From Epichloe hybrida (Eukaryota; Ascomycota; Sordariomycetes; Hypocreales; Clavicipitaceae), in the NCBI GenBank assembly GCA_019022495.1, contig JAFEKR010000004.1, positions 2,728,001 through 2,792,000 on the forward strand: a DNA stretch of 64,000 nucleotides, read 5' to 3'. Positions 9,744 through 22,500 of this stretch are shown piece by piece. Position numbers and translations under genes: made by a program. Within the stretch, counting starts at the first letter, position 1; each line of letters begins with the position of its first letter. Under the pieces are notes generated by a model. The model saw only the letters and a list, made by a program, of their open reading frames with translations. It was not told the DNA's origin and did no database searches.

Positions 9744-10023
9744 ATCGTTTCATGAAGAGAACGACGAGCTCAGAGCTGCGCCCAAGTCAGTGAGAGACGA
9801 GCGCCCATCAACGTGCGGTCCGAATGAGGTACTTCGGGACGGAATGTAGTTGGACTTGGGGAAGCTTCAACAGCTCTCGAGGGTGGGGTTTAAATTTTTT
9901 TTTTTTTCTGAGGGGGGGTTCTGGAGCGATTCCAGGCATATTTACTCTACTACATCGAGAATAAGAGAATTTTGCGTCTGTTCATCATCACCGCCTATTA
10001 TATCGCTGCCACTATACGCTACA
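9744..10023. other. Short intergenic region between convergent genes
   Basis: This holds the 3' ends of the ATP-grasp and methyltransferase genes. It contains T-rich and G-rich homopolymer tracts (around 9896-9920) and nothing else recognisable. Confidence 0.6.
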
Positions 10024-11056
10024 TCAGCCTAATAGTAGATGACGAAGCTTCTTTATGTCTTCTGCGTGTGCCATGCAGCATCCTCCGACAACAATCTGTT
10101 TCCATTGACCTCTTGCCTCGGTGGCTCTCACTACATCAGCCGTCAACCTTTCCCAGGGGACTTCCCCCGGGTTCCTGTTGATCTGGGGTAAATCCCAATC
10201 CCCCCTCTCCACGTTGTACAACTTGCCGTTCTTGCCATCGGGATACATCACCAACGCGGGCCATTCCTGTATGTAGCCCTTGCGCAGCGCATCCTCAACA
10301 GCCGCCTCGAACTGGCGCAAAAGAGGATCCATTTTCCAAAGATCGGTGCAGTTGATCCCCACGGCCCATGGCGTCGCTTTGGCAACTCTCGGGCTGAGCA
10401 TGGCCTCGACCGCCGTGGCAATCGAGTCGCCCGACGGAAGCGTCAGTTCGTCACCAGGAAAGGTACACGCCACCCAGAAAGGAATCCCAGCGAGCGCAGG
10501 CACGTCGTCGACGGCCCTCCGCAACGCCTCTATCTCGTCCGCGCGCGGGATGGTTTCCATGGCCATGTAGCCTATCCTGGACTCCAAGTCCGGGACGCCC
10601 GCCACGAACAGCGCGAGGCGCTCCCGGTGCCAGACCTGCAGCCGCTGGGCCGAGCCGTGCGCGGCATCGTATCTGCCCGTGTATTCCTGGCAGGGCTTCA
10701 TGGTGGCACCGTAGGCTCCTACGCTCAGAGCCACTTTTGGCGCCTGGCTGCTTCGCCTCCTCCGCCACCCGGACGGAGTCGTTGAGGATCCCAGGGACCC
10801 GCGAGGCGGGGATGCCCTGGGGATAATCCCTGGTCTTGGTCTGCGCGAACCCGTCTGCCGATGCTTGGTACGTTGAGGTGAGGATGATGTCCACGGGGAC
10901 GTTGCCAAAGTCGCGCTGGCATCGGAGGAGAGTATCGCGGTCCGAGAGAAGCACATGTGATGTCCACAGCGGCGTTCCGTCTGTGAAAATCACTCCGTAG
11001 TCGTATATAAGCGATGTGCCTAGGCCGCCGTCAAGGATCTGGATTTTCGACGCCAT
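10024..11056 (-). CDS. Homocysteine S-methyltransferase (Mht1/Sam4-like), frameshifted
   Basis: This is a pfam02574-type enzyme of the yeast Mht1/Sam4 kind. It moves a methyl group from S-methylmethionine or S-adenosylmethionine to homocysteine, giving methionine. The N-terminal LDGGLGTSL and the C-terminal GINCTD and VGGCCMAH hold the expected zinc-binding cysteines. The reading frame breaks at about residue 107: the first part runs from the ATG at 11056 to AEEAKQPGAK, and the second resumes one frame over at VALSVGAYGATM. One extra T in the TTTT run at 10735-10738 (plus strand) accounts for it. Reading across it gives about 343 residues, the normal length. Both halves are otherwise intact, so this is either a sequencing indel or a very recent lesion. 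Confidence 0.85.
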
Positions 11057-12463
11057 TGCTGAGCTGATGACAAGAGTCAGGGGGGTACATTCGGTGAATT
11101 TGGTATTCTTGTCGTACCGTGCCCGAATATGATGACTAGATTCCCTGGTCCTGGTCTATGAAACTAAACAGGGTTTTAAATGCAATTCCAGAGAGATACG
11201 CCAAGGCGAGAAGAGGAGAGCAAAGTGATGCTTTCGTTCCAGGTATCTGCGGCATCTGGTTGTTGGTTATCACATACTACTACTCATTCTAAAGCCATTT
11301 GGGTCTGCCAAGTTAGCTGATTATCGCTATTGGAGGGAGGGGACTTACTAGCCTGTTAGATTTTACAAACATGTCAGCGCAGCGGCTGACAGGTTTGTGC
11401 AGTCTTACACGCTCTACGTTGTCAGCAGTGGCCGATTAGCCCGTCCCGGAGTCCGGACCCCCCTCCGAGCCCCTTCCGAGCCCTCCCTCCTGCTTCGAGA
11501 AGGGGGGGGGCCTCTCTTTACGGCTTCACGCCGAAGAGGCTATTCCCCATTCAGTAAGGCGACCCGGACTTGTCAGACGCCAACTGGGCGAAACGTTACC
11601 TGGCTGGGTTTTTCGAAACGACAGGGGATGACTCAGCCTTGTCTAATCGGTACTTCAGCTGCGAAAGAGCGTGGTACAGATATCGTCAAGATATCAACTG
11701 GGAGCACCTCTCAAGTTGTCGGATTTCCACCATGATACCAGCAGTTCGTTCTATCATGGTGGAATCTGACCATGGTTTTGGGCATGTCTGCTCCAACGGT
11801 TTTGAGAATAACACGGCACCAAAATGCCCCCGTTCTATATAGCCTTGTGTGACGCCTAAGAGTTCCGCAAGCCCTTTGGAGTCTGGACACGAGTTTCCCT
11901 GCCTAAAACTGTATACATCCAGGTGTTTTGTACATGGCAGTAGTCATGAGTCACAGCATCATCCTTGTCCGTCTGACTTGCCAGCTTACATGGAGAACCG
12001 CGAGGTTACAAGCGAAACCGGGGCGCGATACAGCGTGGGGTTGTCGTTCACAATGTAAACCAGGTGTGCCGATCTTTTGTCCTCGAAGTCGGCCAAATGA
12101 TGGCTGCTTACTTACTTTTCTTACAAAGATGATAATGAATCAGCGAGCTGTAGAAATAAAGCCGAGTGATACGCCGGTTTGGCGCAAGATATCGTGGGGT
12201 TCCTGCTGACACGGGAAGGGGGCTAAGGGACCATCGGCACCGAAGCAGGAAGGGCAACTGCTGACCTGCAAAACGGACATGTTGTGCAGTCAGACAGATG
12301 GCATTCTTGCGGTCGCGGTGACAGGACACTCGATACATGCTCAGAATCTTCTGTTTCTGGTTAATGTCAAAGAACCACCAGCCTTATGCCAGAGACGGTA
12401 AACGAGGAAGAGCCCCCCGAGATGCCTCGTCTCCCCCCCCTTTTGGCTGGCCGCAAGTTATAT
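11057..12463. other. Gene-free flank before the repeat block
   Basis: About 1.4 kb of normal base composition lie upstream of the methyltransferase. Small frames here have no domain or codon signal. The first few hundred bases must hold the methyltransferase promoter. A strong hairpin lies at 11725-11764 and a 12-bp triplication ends the region. Nothing else is supported. Confidence 0.5.
11725..11764. repeat. Perfect 13-bp inverted repeat (hairpin)
   Basis: The left arm TTCCACCATGATA (11725-11737) and the right arm TATCATGGTGGAA (11752-11764) pair perfectly around a 14-base loop. No flanking gene explains it. Confidence 0.85.
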
Positions 12464-12499
12464 CTACCCCCTACTCTACCCCCTACTCTACCCCCTACA
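12464..12499 (+). repeat. 12-bp tandem repeat at the edge of the repeat block
   Basis: Three CTACCCCCTACT units sit exactly at the change from normal to AT-rich DNA, immediately before the truncated Copia copy. Confidence 0.9.
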
Positions 12500-15400
12500 T
12501 AGGAAAGATTATAAGAAAGACTATAATCTTCTAAACCCCTAGAACCTTAATATTAATAGCCCTAATAACCTACCCTAGAAATTAACCTTCCCTAACCCTA
12601 GAGATTACTTAAACCCTCACAAGAACCCCTGTAATAATCCCTATTATATTAATAGCTTTACCTAGATAATTGTTATTAAGAATAACTAGTGGACTATTAT
12701 TCATAATAAATTATGCCTTTATAGCAACTCCCCTCTAAGGATTAGATTATAAAGAAGATCTTAGAGCTTATAAAGATATATAAGGATAGTAACTACTATA
12801 GTAGAAAGCTATATAACTTCTTAACGCTAAAGATTACACTCTTTAAAAATAAGCATAATAGAATTAACCTTCCTTAAATATATTATTAGAAGGCTTTCCT
12901 TATTATATTAATAGGTAATACTAAGTAATACTACCTTAATTACCTCTTTAGGAATAACTATTCCTATAAAGAGATAATTACTTGTATTTATTAATGCTTT
13001 AAGACAGAAAGTAACTAGTAATTCTATTACTATAAATAGAGTAGCATAACGCTAAAGAGTATAATTAAGAAAAACCCTAATAAAAGCAAGCTTAATTACC
13101 TTAAGATTATATTATTAACCCTTAAGAAGATCTATAGGGGCCTATACCTTACTAAGATAGTAAATACTAAACTCTATAAGCAGGCCTTAAATACTATAGC
13201 TAGTATGCCTGAATATTAGATAGTAGAATACATACACTCTATAGGCTTTAAAAGTCTTACTAGAGACCTCCGTAAGGTAATTACTATTATAGAATTAAAT
13301 AAGAAGCCCTCCTAATACCTTTAGTACTAATAAGGAGACCCTCTAGAGGCTATGTTTACTAATTATTAGTACAGATAGTAATTATCCCCCCGTGGCAGAG
13401 GAAGTTATTATAGATAGAGCCTTAGGCTAAGCACTAAGCGCTACTTTATGTGTGGCAAGAGCAGCTACTAGTTCTCTAATTACTTTACTAAAGAATATTA
13501 AAAGGAAAAGGACTACTAGTAGGCTAGTAAAATATATTATACACCCCCTTTAGAGAAGAGATTCTAGGTATTCCTTGCCTCCTATAAAGGGCAGGATAAT
13601 AATAAGCCTAACAAAGGCTTAGGTTAGAATTAGGAATTATATCTTTTAGCTTACATAGAAGCTAAAGATAATAATAATAATATAGAGGAGCTACTATTAA
13701 TAGTATATCTAAGTATTATATAATTCTTCTATTTAGGACTACAGACTAACCATAATACCACTAACGCTAATATTCTCATAACCTTGTATGATTAAGCTTT
13801 TTAACACGTATTCCTTAAACAAGAACTCTACGAGCTATAAGAGTGTGATAAAGGCTTAATTTACTATGTCTCTAAAGAACGCTATTCTAAAGAGATCTTT
13901 AGAGGGATTATGCCTAACACTAGCGCTATAGGAAAGTTAACTATAGGAGAGGTATAAGTAAAGGCTCTACTAAGATTAATACCTTTATTAAAGGTAACCC
14001 CCTACGAACCCTAAATTATTATATTTAGCGCTAGATTAGTAGTTATAAGAGAAATCCTTTATATACCTATAGAACTTAGAGAGCTTTAATTTTACATCCT
14101 TAACACAGCTACCCCCTTCCTCTTCTTAATTACTAATATAGATAAAATGCAAGTTAAGATTAATAACCTTGCTAACATACTTATCTAAGGCAATAAGACT
14201 ATACCCATTATATAACAATAGGGTTATCCTTAGTGGTTACTAGAGGCGAAAGAAATAATTACCTTCCACCTTTTAGAAGGAGATATCCATTAATTACATT
14301 ATTAACTTAGTTACCCTTCCGTTTAATAACTCATAAAGATCCTTTACTAAGCTAGTTATGAAGTTAAATACTAGGTAATTAAGGAATTAACTAAAGTTTG
14401 CTACTATTACTAAATACATAGAAAGGCCCCTAGTTAATTTAAATTCACAATCAAAGATAACTACGAATTCAACTACGAGATTATCGTTGATATTATATAA
14501 ATCAATAGCTAACTAGTGCTTTATATTGTTAATTTAGTAATATCATTCTAGGTAGCCTAATTCCTTAATCTAAAGAAGTAGAAGGCTTAAGATATTTAGG
14601 ATATAATTCGCAAATATTAGATTAATACTTATCTTAGACCTCCAGAATGGATTATACATGACGCTAGTAATAACTTTGCCTCCGCTAAGTTTAAGCATTA
14701 TGCTTAACTAATGTTAATTAAGACTAATAAGATGCTAATTAAAGCCTATAATAGCATTAGAAAGGTTAAGAGATATTACGAACCTTTACGCTAAGCCTAT
14801 AATATTATTATAGACTTAATTAGAACGAAACTTACGCTAGAATAATATCTCTAAATAGCTGTTAAGGTAATTAATAACTCTATAGGCCTAAATAGTATTA
14901 TCCTAACCTTACTAGTCTTTAGAGGCTACCTATGGATAATAGATAAGTTACTACTAAGTGTCTCTATTATTTAATATGCTAAAGTAATTCGCAAAGCTAC
15001 TAATAAAGTCTGCCACTATCTAGCCTTATAATAGGTCTGTAATACCCTTAAAGCCTAGAATAGCCCTAATATAGCGCCTATATATTAGCTGCCCCTGTAG
15101 GCTAATGTACGTATATAGAGAGAGAAGGGCGGCTAGCATAGCCCTTATAAGCTACTTACCACTAATAGAGAAACCTATACTATTAATATACCCCGTAGCC
15201 TAGCGAAGTTTCGCTTTATAGTAGTAAAGCCTTACTATAAAGACCTATATATTACAGAGGGACTAGAGTAGTAGGAGATAAAGCCTAATAATGTAAAGGA
15301 AGAAGCAACTATATAACTAACTATTACTACTAAGAGAGATTCCCTAATAGAAGAAGGCAAAGAGCTATAGGCACTAGCTAAGAGAAAGCAAGGGAGACTA

Positions 15401-17721
15401 AGAAAGGCCCTTATAGTGTAATTCATAAGTGTAGGAGAGTCTAATAAAGAGGCTTATAAAGCCTAAAAGGCCCTAAAGGGAAGCTATTAAGTTAAAGAAT
15501 TATTACTATACCCTAAAGGAATAAAAGTAAGGAAAAGAAAACCTTATAGCCCTAAGAAAAACATTAGCTTAGTTTAGCTCTATGTACTTATGAATAAAGA
15601 TTAAGAGAAGGCCTTTATTTAAGAGGTTATAACTAGAGGGATACTAAGTATAGTATTTCTTATAGTAAAGGAAGAGGCTAATTAAAACCTTGCCCTTTAG
15701 CTCTGCTAAGAAGGAAGGATTATAACCCTAGGAAAACCCTTTAAGTAGTCTGACTAAGCTAAGATTAATGCTTTGTAAGCTTGTAATGTATTTAAATTTA
15801 TTAAGTTTAACCTAGCGAAGCATAAAGGTTATAGAATCTTTAATTCTTGTATAGTTAGAGAGATTAAAGGTAAAGGAATAGACTTGCTATACAAGAAATC
15901 TTATCTTATTATATAAGGCTATAATAATAAAGGAAAGGAATTTATCCTAATGCAATCGCTAACGATTTAACAAGCAAGCTAACGACTTATTATAGCTATT
16001 GCTCCATTATTAAGAAAAAGAGGTATTTACCTTTAGATTCGCGATATCACACAAGCCTACACTCAATTGCACATAATACTAACAAGGCTAATTATTATAA
16101 GGATCCTAAAGTAGATTACACATCTCTTTCTAGAAGGGACTGTAATTAAATTAATTAGACCTCTTTATAGGATTACAAAGGCTAGAACCCACTAGTAGGC
16201 GACGTACTTCTATTACTATAGGGATAACCTCGATATAATAACTTTAACCTATAATCCCTGCTTATTAATTATAGCTCCGAATAATAAGAACCTCTTTAGT
16301 ATTATTAGAATGTAAACTAATAATACATTAGGCCTAAGTAATAATAACTTCTTCCAAAAAGAAAAGAAAGAGCTCTAGAAGGCTAATTTCACAGCCAAAG
16401 AAAAGAAATAATTAACCACTAAGAATCCCCTTATCTTTAATAGCTGCATCTTAACCTAGAATACTAATAACTTGCTAATATTAACCTAAAAAGGCTAGAG
16501 TTAGAAGATTAAGGAAGTTAATTCTTAATCCCTAATAGTAAAGTAAGACTACATAGAATAATAAGCCTAAGGAAGCTACATTACAACTATATGTTAACTA
16601 GAAGCTTCCTATAACTTATTAATTATAGCTTAACACTAAGAACCCTCTAGGGAAGATATTATATATCTTAATAAACGCCTTAAGTAGTAGATTAAGAATT
16701 AATAACACGGACTATAATATATCCCTTTAGTTCTTAAAGAGGCAAAGCTCTTTATGTTTGTAAATAGATTGCTTGCTAATAATAAGGATTTGAGCTTATA
16801 GATTAGATACGTGATTATGATTAGTAACGAGATAATATAAGATAATAATACCTTTATTATAAAAGGTAATATTATTACGTATAGCTTAACAAAGAGCAAG
16901 AGAGTCACTTATAGCGCGCTTACCTCCGAGTTATATAGCATAGTTCAAGGCACAGATATTACCTACGCGATTTCCATAACTTTACATTAGATTACGGATT
17001 AATTAAAGATACCTTAAATTCCTATAATTCTCTATACTAACTCTTTTTTATTATATAAATATCTTATGAAGCTAGGAACTATAAAGGAGAAGAGACTAAT
17101 AATTAATATTATGGCTCTTTATTAATTATATAAAAGGCATAAGATCTACAAAGTTAGATAGATTAACAGTAATAATAATCCGGCAGATGCAATAACCAAA
17201 TCATTGCTAAATTCGTTGCTTTTCTCTTTGATTAATTTAAATAAATTAATAATTCGTGTTAAAGGATAGGTAAAGAGACCTGCGATATTAGGAGACAGGA
17301 GCTTAGGCAAGGACTAACGGATTAATTCAATTAACCAATGCCATAATAACTAATTAGAGCAGCGGATTCCTATTAAGGGATCCACTAGTATACACTTTCC
17401 TTTAATCTGATTTTTATTGCGTTTTTGAGCTCTTTAGCTATAAAGGAAAAAGAGAGATTACTAGTGTTAATTCCTTTAGATTTTCATTAGTTCAATCGTG
17501 GCCAAAGACTAGACTAATTATGGGTCTGGCGTGATGCACGCGATATGATTAGCTATATTAATTCGCCACCCCCTTTTATGCCTTATATACGGATTTCGCT
17601 CACTTTTCTAGCATCTAGACTTTCCCTCTCTTCTCTCTCTTTCCTAGCTAACTAACGAACTATCATCGACTTCAATTTATACGGGATTTATTACCTGCGC
17701 AGGACCTTGGTGCATCTAACA
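12500..17721 (+). mobile_element. Ty1/Copia LTR retrotransposon, copy A, 5'-truncated, RIP-mutated
   Basis: In the plus-strand frames, allowing RIP stops, the order is gag, integrase region, RT and RNase H, as in Copia. A zinc-knuckle remnant (YFMCGKSSY) lies near 13440. The RT region runs about 15840-16400. Its catalytic block near 16307 reads RM*TNNTLGL, where Asp-to-Asn change has removed the metal ligands of the DD pair. The RNase H and C-terminal region (about 16925-17275) is the best preserved, including NPADAITKSL. The 3' LTR follows. No 5' LTR is present: homology to copy B begins abruptly at about 12500, inside gag. The element cannot be active. Confidence 0.88.
17257..17721 (+). repeat. 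Copia 3' LTR, copy A
   Basis: This ~465-bp segment starts TGTTAAAG and ends CATCTAACA, and it aligns with the LTR of copy B. Its start overlaps the C-terminal pol codons, as is common in fungal Copia elements. The last ~30 bp (CTGCGCAGGACCTTGG region) keep normal GC, unlike the rest. Confidence 0.8.
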
Positions 17722-18551
17722 CTTAGCTTTTTATTATTTATTTACTAAGGCTTTACTAATATTTTAATAGGAGAACCTAGAGAATACTATAGCTATATAA
17801 GAAGTATATATAGTTCTTTAGCTTTATTTATTAGATTTAGGCTATATTACTTAGGCTATAGTAATATACTACTTTTTCTATACTATAAAAGAGGTGATTT
17901 AGGCTAATAAGAATAAGGTAAAGTATAGGTTTATTAATAGTAAGGTTATCTCCTATATAGGAGCTATAATAAAGGGTTTTCTAGTTACTTTACCTATACT
18001 TTAGGTATTATTTTCTTTGTTTTTTTATAATATAATATAGGCCTCTAGGTAGAATTTTTAGGTAACTAATAATATTAAGCCTTTACTATAGTAATATTAT
18101 TCCTTAATACTTATAATTTACTTATAACTTACTATACTTCCTTCTTATTTTACTTTAATAGAAGGCTTAAATATATATTAAGCGCCTTCTATATTTTCTA
18201 CTACTACCTATTAATTATATTTACTTAGCTAACCTTTCTATTTTACTAGGTATTTATTACCTTTATAAGTCTTCCTATAATCCTTAACTTCTTTAACTTT
18301 AAATTTATTATCTTTATCTTTAAGGTCTAGTATTAGTATTTCTTTATCTATAATGTCTTCCTAGTAATTCTATAGCTCTAATAGACTAATATAGAATATA
18401 TTATATAGTTAACTATACTTATTAGGTAATACTAGTTAGTACGCTTATTTGCTTATAGCATTAAGTATCTAAAATAGCCTAATAAATCTAGGGGTTAGCT
18501 TCTATTTTATATCCTTAAGTCTAATATTCTTTGCTAATAGTAATACTAAGT

Positions 18552-18752
18552 TGTGAGAACAAAGGGATAGCTAGGCAAGAGGTATAGGGCGTTCGTATAT
18601 TAACTAAAGCTTGCTAGGTCTAAGTGTGTTATGCGTACAAGTCGCTAACTTATAGCTAGTAACTCACTAGTATTATATAAACCTAGCCCTAGGGCATAAT
18701 ACACTTACCTAGTAGTATGCTAGCGCGCTAGTGTTATAAGTAAGGCCTTATA
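18552..18752 (-). repeat. Family-1 LTR (3' LTR of E1)
   Basis: 201 bp, aligning with the LTRs at 32408, 37906 and 51156 (the last in opposite orientation). The left edge begins TGTGAGAAC and keeps GC-rich sequence, while the inner edge is converted to TA. It contains the palindrome CTAGCGCGCTAG in recognisable form. Confidence 0.88.
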
Positions 18753-19311
18753 ATTACCCCCTTACTTTTAGCTAGGCTCCTAAATAGCTTTTAGTAAGTA
18801 TTATATAGCTATTTACTAAGTAATAGCTATACTAAAATAATAATAAATAATATTAGTATTTAAGTATAAATTTACCTATAACTCCCTATTATATTACTAA
18901 CTTTTCCCTTTCTTATTTATAGTAAACTTTTCCTTAGATACTATTATATTATTAGTTATTATAACTTTACCTTTATTACTTACCTTATTATTTAAATAGA
19001 ATTAGATAAGGAAAGCATTAAGAGTATTATTATTATAGCTATTCCTAATATCTATTTAAGAGAATATTCCTATATATATTATTTATATATAGGTTATATA
19101 GACTTTAAGAAGAATTCTCTAGCTAAGCCTAATATTCCTTAGATTAACTATTAATTCCCTAGTATACTAACTACTATTATTAAAGGGAAATATTTAAAGT
19201 ATTATATCTAGTATATTAAATATAGTAATACTTATAAGATAGTAAGTATATTATATTCTTTACTTTTTTAGTCCCTAATTACTTATATCTTTCTAGGTAA
19301 TACTAACTATA

Positions 19312-19578
19312 TGTCACGACTGTGTACGGGGAGATATAAACGGAGTGAAGGCTAAGGTTCTTAGTCGTAGCTAGAGAGCTACTACTTAGGGGTAGGTGTA
19401 TAAAGGTCTTAAACTCTAACCTCCTATATCTCTTATAGGTAGTCCTTATCTAAATACCCTACTATATGTATATAGCTATCCTATAGCTACTTAGTTATTT
19501 ACGGAACCTAAGGCTTATCTAAGGGCTCTAATATGTAACTATTTTATCTATAGCCCCTTAGCCTCTATGCTCCTAATA
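19312..19578 (-). repeat. Family-2 LTR (3' LTR of G2-A)
   Basis: 267 bp, beginning TGTCACGAC on the plus strand. The outer ~60 bp keep GC; the rest is RIP-mutated. A purine-rich tract (minus strand GGGAGGTAG) lies next to the inner edge. Confidence 0.88.
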
Positions 19579-22500
19579 TACTACCTCCCTAATATATAAT
19601 TATCCTTAATTAAAAAGAGCTGCTTAGCTAGTGTATATATACTATATATAACCTATAGTAATACCTATATTACTAGCTATACTATTAGTGTGTAGTATTA
19701 TATCTGCTTTAAATAATAAGATAGATATTACAGGGTCCTAGGTAATCTTTCTTATAACCTCTAGATTATAAATAGCTATACACTTACTACTTTATTACCT
19801 CTAATATATATACCTTTATCTAGTAAGTTATTAGTACTAAGTAAATAAGCTACCTATATTAAATTTTATAATTAGGTTAAATAGATAAGGTAATACACGC
19901 TATTTAAAATAAATAACTTCTTATCTAATATTAGGGATATTATATTAATCTTACTAGGAGTTTATAGCTAGTATGTATATTTACTAGTAGTAGCTATAAC
20001 TATAAATATTATAATTCCTAGATTAGCTATATATAGCGTATAGATTACTTAGGGGTCTAGGGCTAATATAAAAGAGGCTTACTTTCCCTTACTTCTATAT
20101 ACTTTTCTTCCCTTTATATCCTCCCTTAGTATTATAAGTTACCCTTACCTATAAGCTAGTAGCTTTATAGCTTCTCTTATAGTAATTACTAATATCCTAT
20201 AGTATTACTTTATTATCTATATTTACCCTTATTTAAAATACCTAAATTCTCTTAAATACTAAAAGGTTAGTTACTTATCTTTTACTTATAAGTTTCTTAT
20301 AGTGTATTACTACTAACTTACTAGTAATTAATAATATCTTTAATATAAGCTATTACTTTACTACTATTACCTTCTTTTAGTAAGAAGAATTCCTTAATAT
20401 CTCCTTTAAAGTCTCCTAGTAAGAAGTATATAGCTTTAAAAATCTTAATATAAGTATAATATCTCTACCTCCTAGCGCTTACCTTACTAACTTATAGCTA
20501 GTAGTACTAGTAAAATAAAGATTTCTTATATTTACTATATATAGTAAGTTATAATATAGGCTATTATACCTAAAGATAGTAATAGTACGGAGCTATAATA
20601 TATTATTAAGGGTAAATCTATCCTAACCTAATATACTAATTCTCTAAGTATAACTTTACTACTATCTTACTATATATTACTCCTAACTTATATAAATAAC
20701 TTAATAAAATATGCCTATTATACATATAATAATAAGGACTACACTAGGGTTTATCCTCCCTTTCTTACTACTAATATATATACTAATACACTACTAGTAT
20801 CTTACTTAGTTTACCTAGTTATACTATATGCTTTTTAAGTGTATTAATACTTATAGTAATCCTAAAGATAATCTATACTTTCTTAATAATATATATATCT
20901 TTTATTTCTATAACTTAGTTACTACTAATATACTACTAGTATCTAATACACGTAAAATATAAACTTTATAATATACTCCTAACTACTAAAAATACTAATA
21001 AGTGTAGTTAGGTAAGGTAAGCGTAACTTATAGTAGAAGTTATATATAAGGCTAATACTAATAAATAAGTTACTATATTATTACTTAATAATACTATTAA
21101 TTTAGAAGTCTAGATTAATATTTCTAATAGCTTATATTTTATTATATAAAACCTTCTATTTATATGTATTTCTATGCTTTAGTTTATAGCTTTACTAACT
21201 TACTAGTAGCTTACTACTAATATATTTGCGCTTCTTACTTATATTAGGCTGCTAGACCTCCCTAGTGAGCTTTATATATATATATATAAGAAGGGGGATT
21301 TCTCTAATAATAAGGATAAATCCTCTGCCCCTATTAGCATAGGTAAGAATACTAGGGGCTAGGCAAGTAATATGTTAATAGAATAATTAGTGTAAAGTAG
21401 CTATAAGTTAGGTTTCTAAGAATTTATCTAGATTTTGTTTTTATATATTACTACTATTATCTAAACTTTACTAAATATAACTCTATATTCGCAAACTAGC
21501 TACTTAGTTACTACTTATAATCCTTAATAATATCTATTATAATAAAATCTCTTTTCTTTACCTAAGAGTTCTCTAAAGCATTATAGCCTTTCTATTTAAC
21601 TAGGTATTTCTAACGTCTCCTGTTATAATAATATAATATAATTCTTTTAACTTTAAACTCTTACTTATTATCCATAATATTCTCTTATAGCAAGGATATA
21701 TCTTCTATATTAGTTAAATCCCTTATAAACAGTTTAAGATTAGTAATATTAAAAATATTATATAGTTACATACTAGGTAGTAGCTTTAGTTAATACACTA
21801 AACCATAAGTCCTAATTACCTTTTTAATTTTATAAGGGCCTAGGTACTTTATACTTAGCTTCCTACTAGGTTACTATAAGTTAATATTCTTTATAAATAA
21901 TAAAATATAGTTACTTACTTTAAACTTTATTAGGGTCTGCTTCTTATTATAGTGTTTTATATACTAGGCCTATAAGTTACTTAGAAGCTACTTAATTACT
22001 ATATATCTATCTCTTAGTATAGTAGTATAAGTCTCTGCCTCGTTATTTACTATAGGGATATTTATAATCACTTACTATAGTCCCCTAGGGTTATAGCCTT
22101 ATAATGCCTTAGCTAGGGTGTAGTTATAAGTTAAATAGACGCTTATGTTATACGTAAACTATACTATTAAAAGATTATTAGCCTAATTAGTCTAATTAAA
22201 GTAAGTAAAGGCTCTTAAATAATGCTCTAAAACTTAGTTTAAACATTCTATCTAACTATTTATTTATAGGTAAAACGTAGTGCTTAGTTACTACTTAGTT
22301 ATAATAAGATAGTAAAAGGTTATCTAAAACCCACTAGTGAAAGTTAAACTACGGTCTATAATAATGCCTTCTAGGGCGCTATAATCCTTAAAAACATACT
22401 CTAGGGATATAGTAGCTAACCTATTACTAGTTATTTACGTTAAAATAAGGATATAGATACTGTATTTTATAAAATAGTCTATAATAACTAAGATTATATT

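Noticed and set aside
11397..12534. Several 60-110 codon frames before the repeat block
   Set aside because: No domain, no agreement between neighbouring frames, and homopolymer runs inside.
18565..18740. LTR at 18552-18752 as a solo LTR
   Set aside because: An exact TAAGT duplication pairs it with the LTR at 32408-32608, so it is one end of a nested full element.
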